Shown here in pieces: positions 1 to 5,982 of a DNA stretch of 8,390 nt (its first letter is position 1; each line of letters begins with the position of its first letter). Both the position numbers and the translations under genes were made by a program. Where the stretch lies: NCBI GenBank assembly GCA_002394125.1, contig DGSY01000118.1:1-8390 (forward strand). Reading direction: 5' to 3'. The notes under the pieces were generated by a model. The model was given only the letters and a program-made list of their open reading frames with translations. It did not search any database and was not told the origin of the DNA. Source of the stretch: Ruminococcus sp. UBA4350 (GTDB lineage Bacteria; Bacillota; Clostridia; Oscillospirales; Ruminococcaceae).

Positions 1-41
1 AAAAAATCCCCGGTCGGCCACTCCGTGATTTCCTGTACCCA

Positions 42-70
42 TTGCACTTTTCGCAATAATGTGCTATAAT
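42..70 (+). promoter_or_regulatory. Sigma-A promoter of the LRR-dockerin gene
   Basis: The -35 box TTGCAC lies at 42-47 and a perfect -10 box TATAAT at 65-70, with a 17-bp spacer. A TGC just before the -10 makes it an extended -10. Predicted transcription start is about 77, leaving a leader of roughly 33 nt before the ATG at 110. An ATTGC/GCAAT inverted repeat (41-45 and 53-57) overlaps the -35 and spacer and could be an operator, but it is short enough to be chance. Confidence 0.85.
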
Positions 71-109
71 AAAACAAATCAACCCGCACGACGATCCGGA
101 GGTATCATC

Positions 110-1672
110 ATGAAACGAATCATTTCTATGCTGACTGCCGCAGTCTGCATTCTTGCAGCCGCTTCCGCATCACCCGTTTTTGCAATGGAAGCCGGCACGA
201 TGACCGAGCATCAGGAGCAATGGAAGGCAGAACAGGAAAACGCCTTTCCCGATCCCGATGCCGTGTCTGTCAAGGCGACCGTCGGTGATCTCGAATTCTC
301 CGTCTATGACGAATACGCCGTCCTGACGAACTGCACGGACAGGGAAGTGACCGCCGTCACGATCCCCGCCTATGTGAAAGAAAAGCCCGTGCTGGGTGTT
401 ACGGATTCTCCGTTCGGCTTCTGCCGGAAGCTGACCGAGATCACCGTCCCCGAAACCATGCAGTATATTGAATGGAACAGTCTTGTCACCACGACAATCG
501 TGAATGTCAACAACCGTCCGAGCGAGCCGCCTGTGGCATCGGTCGCGAGCGTGCATATTCCGGAGGAAAATCCGTATTACACGGTGCTGGACGGCATCGT
601 TTACAGCAAGGATCTCAAAACGCTGATCGGCTGTCCGCCCGCCGCAGAGATCACAGAGCTTTCGATTTCCGCGGAGACGGAAACCATCGGAGACTATGCC
701 TTCGCCGAGCAGCAGTCGCTCGAAAAAGCGGTCATTCCCGATCAGATCAGGCACATCTGCAACGGCGCCTTTGCCGCCTGCCCGAAGCTCACCTATGCCG
801 AATATCCGGCAGATATGACGATGATCGCGGGCGATATGTTCTTCGGCTGCGAATCGCTCACCGCATTCAGCGCGCGCGGCGAGCTGCATACGATCGGATA
901 CGGCGCATTTTCAAAATGCACATCGCTGACCGAATTCACGATTCCCGAAACCGTCACTGCGATCGGCTCAAGTGCATTTGAAGAAGCCGGCTGCATCGAA
1001 AATGTCGGCGGTGTCTGGTATGTGCAGAACTGGGCGGTCGGCAGTGACGAGGATGTTCCGGAGGTGATCCTGCGCGAGGGCACGGTCGGAATCGCGGAAA
1101 TGGCATTTTTCAACCGCTCCGCTGTCACGCTGCTGGATTTCCCGCAGTCTGTGAAATATGTCGGGGATCTCTGCTTTTTCGCACTCTCGCGGAGCGTTCC
1201 CTCGGTGCTGCATTACCGCGGCAGCGTCATCGGTGCGCGGACATTTGCGCCCGCAAAAACAGTGACGGATTTTTACATCTATGATCCGGCGTGTGAGATT
1301 GCCGATAATGAACAGACGATCCCTGCGGCGTATAAATATGCCGCGAATGCTGACGCACCCGACCTGACATTTCCGGAGCTGGCCGACTCTGTCACCGGCA
1401 AGATCACGATCCACGGCTATGCCGGTTCGACGGCGGAAGCCTATGCGAAAAAATACGACAGACCGTTTGAGGTGATCCCGTCCGGAACGCTGGCCGGCGA
1501 TGTGAACGCAGACCGCAGTGTCGGCATTGCGGATGCCGTATTGCTTGCGAAGTGGCTCACCTGCGTGCCGGATACCGTTCTGCCGGATCCGCAGGCCGCC
1601 GATCTCGATCGGGATACGCGGCTCACTGCCGCCGATCTGACGCTGCTGAAGCGCCTCCTCCTGACCGAATAA
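110..1672 (+). CDS. Secreted BspA-like leucine-rich-repeat protein with C-terminal dockerin
   Basis: A 520-aa exported protein. The start at 110 is chosen because GGAGG (98-102) sits 7 nt upstream and a signal peptide follows at once; the in-frame ATG at 59 lies inside the promoter. Residues 1-25 are a signal peptide (KR, hydrophobic core, PVFA cleavage site). Residues ~80-455 carry irregular BspA/LRR_5-type repeats, with recurring IGxxAFxxCxSLxxxxIP phrases at ~192-210, 215-233, 240-255, 262-280 and 285-293, then a degenerate stretch including GVWYVQNWAVG (301-311). An ending of the IHGYAGSTAEAYAKKY type (433-449) is usual for this family. Residues 463-520 are a type I dockerin with two EF-like repeats (GDVNAD 463-468; ADLDRD 497-502). 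No catalytic motif is visible. Role inferred: an adhesive or structural component docked to a cellulosome-like scaffold by a cohesin. The dockerin is slightly atypical: the usual Gly after the third Ca-ligand is Arg or Thr in its two repeats. Confidence 0.9.
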   Translation: MKRIISMLTAAVCILAAASASPVFAMEAGTMTEHQEQWKAEQENAFPDPDAVSVKATVGDLEFSVYDEYAVLTNCTDREVTAVTIPAYVKEKPVLGVTDSPFGFCRKLTEITVPETMQYIEWNSLVTTTIVNVNNRPSEPPVASVASVHIPEENPYYTVLDGIVYSKDLKTLIGCPPAAEITELSISAETETIGDYAFAEQQSLEKAVIPDQIRHICNGAFAACPKLTYAEYPADMTMIAGDMFFGCESLTAFSARGELHTIGYGAFSKCTSLTEFTIPETVTAIGSSAFEEAGCIENVGGVWYVQNWAVGSDEDVPEVILREGTVGIAEMAFFNRSAVTLLDFPQSVKYVGDLCFFALSRSVPSVLHYRGSVIGARTFAPAKTVTDFYIYDPACEIADNEQTIPAAYKYAANADAPDLTFPELADSVTGKITIHGYAGSTAEAYAKKYDRPFEVIPSGTLAGDVNADRSVGIADAVLLAKWLTCVPDTVLPDPQAADLDRDTRLTAADLTLLKRLLLTE

Positions 1673-1686
1673 AAATTTAGCGTGGA

Positions 1687-1717
1687 CCGCTGCCTGCTTT
1701 CAGACAGCGGTTTTTTT
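1687..1717 (+). terminator. Intrinsic terminator of the LRR-dockerin gene
   Basis: The arms CCGCTG (1687-1692) and CAGCGG (1705-1710) extend inward past one C/A mismatch with CTG/CAG, leaving a CTTT loop. Seven T residues follow (1711-1717). It starts 15 bp after the stop codon. In the opposite direction no U-tract directly follows the stem, so it serves mainly the plus strand. Confidence 0.88.
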
Positions 1718-1736
1718 ATCTGCGTATTTGAGGGGT

Positions 1737-1770
1737 GGGGGCTCGGCACGGCACTTTGCGCAGAGCCCCC
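1737..1770 (-). terminator. GC-rich hairpin downstream of the metallopeptidase operon (possible terminator)
   Basis: A perfect 8-bp inverted repeat, GGGGGCTC (1737-1744) and GAGCCCCC (1763-1770), encloses an 18-nt loop. It begins about 28 bp past the stop of the minus-strand gene ending at 1799, so the position suits a terminator of that operon. No run of U follows the stem in the minus direction, so it is not a canonical intrinsic terminator; it could instead protect the 3' end, slow polymerase between converging genes, or be a repeat remnant. Confidence 0.45.
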
Positions 1771-1798
1771 CGAAGATGGTTGATTCAACGGACTGTGT

Positions 1799-4498
1799 TC
1801 AGTCCAGAAGCATTTGTTTGAGCAGTGCGAGATCCGCCGCAGTGATGCGGCCGTCCGCATTCAGATCTGCCGCCGCCGGATCCGGAAGCGCGTTCTCGAT
1901 CGTCAGCAGATATTTCACCATCATGACAGCATCCGCGACATCGCATTCGCCGTCTGCATTGATATCGCCGCGCACGGGCGCATCGCCCGGCTCCGTGATC
2001 TGCTCTGTCTCGGTATAGACCTCTGCCGGCGCAGCGACAGGCTTGAAATATGCGCGGGCAAAGTCGATCGAGCCGTTGAAGTAACCGCCGTCGAATCCCC
2101 TGCCGATCACGCTGACGGCATCCGCACCGCGCATGATATCCCGCAGGCTGACGGATGCAGGCAGCTGTGCGCTGCTGACGGAATCCTGCTCGTTATCTGC
2201 AATGTGCAGCGTCATTGTTCCGTTTTCCGCGATGATCCGGATCTTGTACCATTTGCCCGGCTCGACGGCACGGCTGCCGGTCACGGTGACGGCATCATTC
2301 CCGTTCGGCCGGAAGGTCAGCTCCGGCATACCCTGTGCATTCTTCGGCGTGAAGCTGAGATATTGCTCCGCATCGCCGAGATAAAAGAGCTTCTGATCCG
2401 CCGCGCCGCCGCGCCAGAGCATCGCAAACTGATATTCCGCAGAATCCCCGAAATAGCCGAAGGAATCGTCAATGTCGATATAATCATCCCTGCCGTCCAG
2501 CGTCATGACGCCGTCTGCGCCGGTGCGGTTCGCCTCCCATGCAGCGCCCTGCGGCAGTGCATAGGTCGTTGTGTACTGATCTTTGATGACCGCGCTGCTG
2601 TCCGCATCAAAGCTGTAATTGAGATACAGCCCGTCGGTATAGGGGCGTGCATCGAGATAGGTCTGCGTGCCGTACCAGCCGCAGCAGGTTCCCTTTGTCG
2701 CGGTGTTGCTGCCGTCGTCGTAATAATCACCGTCGAGGATCGCCTGACCGGAGGCGCTGCCGTTTGCCATGCAGAACGCAACGCCCTTGACAACGGCATC
2801 CCCGCTGACCTTGTAGGTATCCCAGATGCAGGCGCTCTCGATCACCTTTGCATTGTCGGTGACATTCGATCTGCCCATCACAAGCGCATGATCGCCGATA
2901 TAGGCATTGCCGGAAACGGTTGCATTCTCCGCGATCATTGCATAGCCGTCGATGACCGCATTGCCGGTAACGGTCGCATTGCCGATGACCGCCGCATGAG
3001 GGCCGACATAGACGGAGCTGTCCACCCGCGCAGAATCCGCGACGAATCCGCCGCCGTTCGCGTGACGGTGACCGTTCATGCGGAGGGGGCGCTCCATGAT
3101 GCCTGCGCCGTCGATCGTGACCTGATACGGATAGCGGTGCTTGGAGGAGAACGGCTGCTTTGTCTCGCCGAATTCATCGGAATCCTGATGCCAGTGCAGA
3201 CCGGACGGGCAATAGAGCGCTTCATCCGGTGTCGCGATCACGGTGAGGTACGCCGCCGATGCGTTCTGCGGAACGGCCATGCTGACTGTTTCGCCGTTTG
3301 CGATCAGCTCCGAATAATGCGACTGTCCCGCCGCATCCTCGATCACGATACAGCCGCGCCAGTCTGCGCCGGTGAGCTCAGATCTGCCGTTCAGCGTGAC
3401 GGTCACGGTGCTGCCGTTCAGCGCCAGCGGAACGATATTCAGTCCCGCCGCCTGCGGTGCGCGCTCGGTCGGAACGCTGTAGACATTCGCCTGACCGTCA
3501 ACCGGATCGAGCATGGTATAGATCTGCTGCCAGTTCCATGCGCCCTGTGCGAGCAGCGCATCCAGCCGCTTTCTGTAGGCGGTCTGCTGCGCGAAATCCA
3601 GCGTTGCCATGCGCTTTGCGTAGTGGCCGAGTGTTTCCTTCATATCCGCCGGAGCGAGCCGGTCGATCATGGAGAGCGGATATTCGTCATCCCTGCCGTT
3701 CTGGAGCATCGTCTTGACGAAATCCGCGCCGTAGCCATCAAGCCGATCGGGATTCTCGGTCAGATATTGCAGCAGCACCCATGCGGAATAGTAGTCTCTG
3801 CCGAAGGGCGAGGTAAAGCAGGAATTCTTGAGATAGGTCTCAAAGAAATCCGTGCCGTAGCCGTGCGAGAAATCATCGCTCCAGCCGTATTCGCCGGAGA
3901 CCTCGTAGATCCACTGCTCGCGGAACCAGTTGCCGAGCGCCTCCCACCATGTATTGGAATATTTGTTGCGGTTCCAGCCGAGCTGATGCGCCGTGATCGC
4001 GTGACCGAATTCATGCGGCATCACCCACGAGGCCGGATCCGTCTGCATCGCGCCGACGCAGGTGAACAGATAGGGATAGCCCTGATTGTCATAGGACATA
4101 TAGGCCCAGTCGTCCTGCATACCGGAAAGACCGGTGCCGGAGATGTAGACATTGAGCTTGTATTTATGCCCGTCGCGCAGCCGTGCCTCTACAGACTCCG
4201 CACATTCGGTCATGCCGAGCTTGTTGACATAGATATCCCAGCAGCGTTCGAGATTGTCCGCATTCTTTTTCAGGAAATCCTGCGTGACCTGTCCGGCATC
4301 GCCGCTGTTGCCCCAGATGAACTGGAAATGCTCCGAGGTGTAGTAATTGTATCCGCTGCCGAAGCTGAAAAACGGATCGCGTGTTTCGTAGGTCTCCGCG
4401 GCGATCACGGTCTGCGGCAGCGCCGTCAGCGGCATACTGCTCCCGATCATCGTCAGCGCAAAGATCCATGCGGACAGTCTTTTCCCCTTGTTTTTCAT
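1799..4498 (-). CDS. Secreted HEFGH zinc-metallopeptidase-like protein (DUF6055/AvrXca-Svx-like) with beta-helix, LamG-like domain and dockerin
   Basis: An 899-aa exported multidomain protein. The ATG at 4498 has GGGGGAG 7 nt upstream (4506-4512). Residues 1-33 are a signal peptide (TVIA|AE). Residues ~45-335 resemble the DUF6055 / AvrXca-Svx group: a YYTSEHFQFIWG opening, then HEFGH (162-166), an HExxH zinc site. Glu186 in NTWWEALGNW, 20 residues on, is a candidate third ligand, as in gluzincins. Residues ~350-460 form a beta-rich linker. Residues 486-593 are 18 uninterrupted hexapeptide repeats, a left-handed beta-helix. Residues ~620-820 look like a LamG/concanavalin-like domain (LDGRDDYIDI 667-676; PGKWYKIRI 747-755). 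An acidic Thr/Pro linker leads to a type I dockerin (843-899; GDINADG and DLNADG). It is the second gene of an operon, 34 bp after the deacetylase gene. Role inferred: cleavage of a plant, host or microbial protein or glycoprotein at the substrate surface. Peptidase activity and substrate are not proven; family assignment is from recall of motifs. Confidence 0.87.
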   Translation of the reverse strand: MKNKGKRLSAWIFALTMIGSSMPLTALPQTVIAAETYETRDPFFSFGSGYNYYTSEHFQFIWGNSGDAGQVTQDFLKKNADNLERCWDIYVNKLGMTECAESVEARLRDGHKYKLNVYISGTGLSGMQDDWAYMSYDNQGYPYLFTCVGAMQTDPASWVMPHEFGHAITAHQLGWNRNKYSNTWWEALGNWFREQWIYEVSGEYGWSDDFSHGYGTDFFETYLKNSCFTSPFGRDYYSAWVLLQYLTENPDRLDGYGADFVKTMLQNGRDDEYPLSMIDRLAPADMKETLGHYAKRMATLDFAQQTAYRKRLDALLAQGAWNWQQIYTMLDPVDGQANVYSVPTERAPQAAGLNIVPLALNGSTVTVTLNGRSELTGADWRGCIVIEDAAGQSHYSELIANGETVSMAVPQNASAAYLTVIATPDEALYCPSGLHWHQDSDEFGETKQPFSSKHRYPYQVTIDGAGIMERPLRMNGHRHANGGGFVADSARVDSSVYVGPHAAVIGNATVTGNAVIDGYAMIAENATVSGNAYIGDHALVMGRSNVTDNAKVIESACIWDTYKVSGDAVVKGVAFCMANGSASGQAILDGDYYDDGSNTATKGTCCGWYGTQTYLDARPYTDGLYLNYSFDADSSAVIKDQYTTTYALPQGAAWEANRTGADGVMTLDGRDDYIDIDDSFGYFGDSAEYQFAMLWRGGAADQKLFYLGDAEQYLSFTPKNAQGMPELTFRPNGNDAVTVTGSRAVEPGKWYKIRIIAENGTMTLHIADNEQDSVSSAQLPASVSLRDIMRGADAVSVIGRGFDGGYFNGSIDFARAYFKPVAAPAEVYTETEQITEPGDAPVRGDINADGECDVADAVMMVKYLLTIENALPDPAAADLNADGRITAADLALLKQMLLD
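2720..3043 (-). repeat. 18-bp-period repeat encoding 18 hexapeptide beta-helix units
   Basis: Inside the metallopeptidase gene, residues 486-593 read as 18 consecutive hexads beginning with V or I (rarely C, A or L), usually with G, D, E, S or A nearby and Asn-Ala or similar at positions 4-5; examples are VGPHAA, VIGNAT, VTGNAV, IAENAT and VSGNAY. Three hexads make one coil of a left-handed beta-helix, so about six coils are expected. The DNA has an 18-bp/6-codon rhythm but is diverged between units, so this is a protein repeat rather than a recent DNA tandem duplication. Confidence 0.85.
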
Positions 4499-4532
4499 TG
4501 GTTTTCTCCCCCTGCATCTGGCTTTTATTATT

Positions 4533-5810
4533 TTACTGCATCAGCAGTTTTTTAATGAGTGTAAGATCTGCGGCGGTGAGTTGTCCGTCCGCATTGAGGT
4601 CGCCGGCCTTCCAGTCCGCGAGCTTTGCATCCGGCACGGTCAGCAGGCTTTTATGCATCAGCACGGCATCTGCGGTATCGAACACGCCGTCCGCATTGAC
4701 ATCGCCCTTCACTGTATCATCCGGCTCCCCGCTGTCTGTCTTTGTGAGGATCCGCACATTGCGGAGCGTGATCTCCCCGCTGTAGGCCGTGAGCTGTACG
4801 CCGTCCAGATCATCCAGTCCGACTTCGAGCTGCTCCAGCGCAGACTGAATATCCTCCGCAAGAAATACTGCCTTTTCGCCGTTGAAATAATAGGGCTGGA
4901 TCGTATGCCAGATCGTCGGCGAGCCCGACCATTTTTGCAGCGCGATCACCGGCGGATAGCCCGTCGCGCTCTCATACTCCGTCTCGACGGCATAGCTTTT
5001 TCCGAGCGATTGCAGCAGCTTCGGATCAAGGGCGGCGCGGTCGGATGCATCTGCGGAGACTGTCTCCTTCGGCGCATATCCCTGCGGATATTTCGCGACA
5101 TTGGAATAGAGGATATTTTTCTTCGGCGTTTCGCCCTGCCGCTCAAAAAGCTCTGTCAGCGTCACAAATTCATAGCCCTGTCTGACAAGCTCCGGCATTG
5201 CGATCTTCAGCGCATCGACTGTCTGCTGATTGCCTGCGGCATCGTGCAGCAGAACAATCACGCCGTCCTTTGCGCCGTTCAGAATATAATCCGCACGCTC
5301 CTGCGCGGTCACATTCGCCATATAGTCCTGACAGTCGATGCCGCAGATGAACGGCAGATCAATCGCTTCATACATCGCTGGGCTGACATCAATAAACGGC
5401 GGCCGGAAGAATTTCGTATGCTCGCCGGTGATCTCAACGACCTTTTCATCTACGAATCTGATCTCCGCCTGCATTTCTTCGGCGGTCATCTTCGACATAT
5501 TGGAGTGCGTTTTGGAATGGTTGTCGATCTCCATGCCCATATCATACGCCCGCTTGACGGAAGCCGCGCTCGCGGAATTGATATTGTCGCCGATCAGGAA
5601 GAAGGATGCCTTTGCATCGTATTCTGCCAGCAGATCAAGCACATCATTGGTTGTCGTGGTATTCGGCCCGTCGTCAAAGGTCAGCGCGATCAGCTTTTTG
5701 CCGTTCTCTGCGGCATTGATCGTGCCGGAGTCCTGCGGCAGCATCCCGCAGCCGATTGCCGTCAGACCGGCTGTCAGTGCCGAGATCAAAACGGATACCC
5801 TCTTTCGCAT
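4533..5810 (-). CDS. Secreted CE4 polysaccharide deacetylase (NodB fold) with dockerin
   Basis: A 425-aa exported enzyme. The ATG at 5810 is chosen because GAGGTG (5817-5822) lies 6 nt upstream and a signal peptide follows; the in-frame ATG at 5876 is in the -35 box. The signal peptide ends near residue 33 (TINA|AE). Residues ~38-226 are a NodB/CE4 domain with all usual motifs: TFDDGP (44-49; Asp46 likely base, Asp47 metal), HSKTH (98-102; metal His98 and His102), RPPF (136-139), GIDCQDY (157-163) and LLHD (187-190; His189). CE4 enzymes remove N- or O-acetyl groups from chitin, peptidoglycan or acetylxylan; the dockerin favours a plant-polysaccharide target such as acetylxylan, but this is inference. 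Residues ~228-362 form an unidentified, probably beta-rich module. Residues 368-425 are a type I dockerin (GDVNADG 369-375; DLNADG 404-409). It is the first gene of the operon with the metallopeptidase. A relaxed lipobox-like TAIGC at 17-21 exists, but type I cleavage looks likelier. Confidence 0.92.
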   Translation of the reverse strand: MRKRVSVLISALTAGLTAIGCGMLPQDSGTINAAENGKKLIALTFDDGPNTTTTNDVLDLLAEYDAKASFFLIGDNINSASAASVKRAYDMGMEIDNHSKTHSNMSKMTAEEMQAEIRFVDEKVVEITGEHTKFFRPPFIDVSPAMYEAIDLPFICGIDCQDYMANVTAQERADYILNGAKDGVIVLLHDAAGNQQTVDALKIAMPELVRQGYEFVTLTELFERQGETPKKNILYSNVAKYPQGYAPKETVSADASDRAALDPKLLQSLGKSYAVETEYESATGYPPVIALQKWSGSPTIWHTIQPYYFNGEKAVFLAEDIQSALEQLEVGLDDLDGVQLTAYSGEITLRNVRILTKTDSGEPDDTVKGDVNADGVFDTADAVLMHKSLLTVPDAKLADWKAGDLNADGQLTAADLTLIKKLLMQ

Positions 5811-5847
5811 TCTGTTCACCTCGTACAGTTTTTCATTCTCTGCTTTC

Positions 5848-5876
5848 ATCATAGCACAGAAAATGCCGTATTGCAA
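5848..5876 (-). promoter_or_regulatory. Sigma-A promoter of the deacetylase-metallopeptidase operon
   Basis: Read on the minus strand: -35 TTGCAA at 5876-5871, a 17-bp spacer, and -10 TATGAT at 5853-5848, preceded by TGC (extended -10). Predicted transcription start is about 5841, giving a leader of ~30 nt before the ATG at 5810. The segment TGTGCTATGATGAAA closely resembles TGTGCTATAATAAAA in the promoter of the LRR-dockerin gene. Confidence 0.8.
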
Positions 5877-5919
5877 TCACAGTTTGCACAATTTGACTGA
5901 CATAATGCAGAATATCATA

Positions 5920-5948
5920 TTGACATCCCCGCCGCAGTCGTGTATACT
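5920..5948 (+). promoter_or_regulatory. Sigma-A promoter of the regulator gene
   Basis: A perfect -35 TTGACA (5920-5925) and -10 TATACT (5943-5948) are separated by 17 bp. Predicted start is about 5955, leaving a ~28-nt leader. The strong consensus suggests appreciable basal expression of the regulator unless repressed. Confidence 0.85.
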
Positions 5949-5982
5949 TTATTCATGAAGCAATCCGAAAAGGGGTGATCTT

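Larger units (their letters stand above)
5811..5982. promoter_or_regulatory. Divergent regulatory region between deacetylase operon and regulator gene
   Basis: This 172-bp gap holds two back-to-back sigma-A promoters. Only 43 bp (5877-5919) separate their -35 boxes. That AT-richer stretch contains possible binding-site material: TTGCA at 5871-5875 and again at 5884-5888 (13-bp spacing), TTTG at 5883 and 5892, and the inverted repeat AATAT-C-ATATT at 5911-5921 abutting the regulator's -35. AraC-type proteins often bind direct repeats near -35 boxes, so this is the most likely operator region. The individual motifs are short and not proven. Confidence 0.55.

Noticed and set aside
1..40. Remains of an upstream terminator or gene end
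   Set aside because: The A-run followed by GC-rich sequence might be the edge of a minus-strand terminator, but no stem can be completed within the window.
59..109. Upstream in-frame ATG extending the LRR gene
   Set aside because: It lies within the -10/spacer region of a consensus promoter and would add a charged stretch ahead of the signal peptide; the ATG at 110 has a proper GGAGG site.
2720..3043. Regular repeat considered as a CRISPR array or DNA tandem repeat
   Set aside because: The periodicity is at the protein level (hexads in an open reading frame); there are no identical repeats separated by unique spacers.
1814..4555. 913-codon open frame on the plus strand
   Set aside because: It lies wholly opposite the metallopeptidase operon genes, has no ribosome binding site or recognisable domain, and its translation is an Arg/Ile/Ala/His-rich composition typical of antisense readthrough in GC-biased genes.
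5811..5876. Upstream in-frame ATG extending the deacetylase gene
   Set aside because: It overlaps the -35 box and lies upstream of the predicted transcript start; the ATG at 5810 has a GAGGTG site and begins a normal signal peptide.
4488..5900. 470-codon open frame on the plus strand
   Set aside because: Antisense to the CE4 deacetylase gene, which has complete catalytic motifs, a signal peptide and a dockerin; the opposite frame shows no domain and no start signal.
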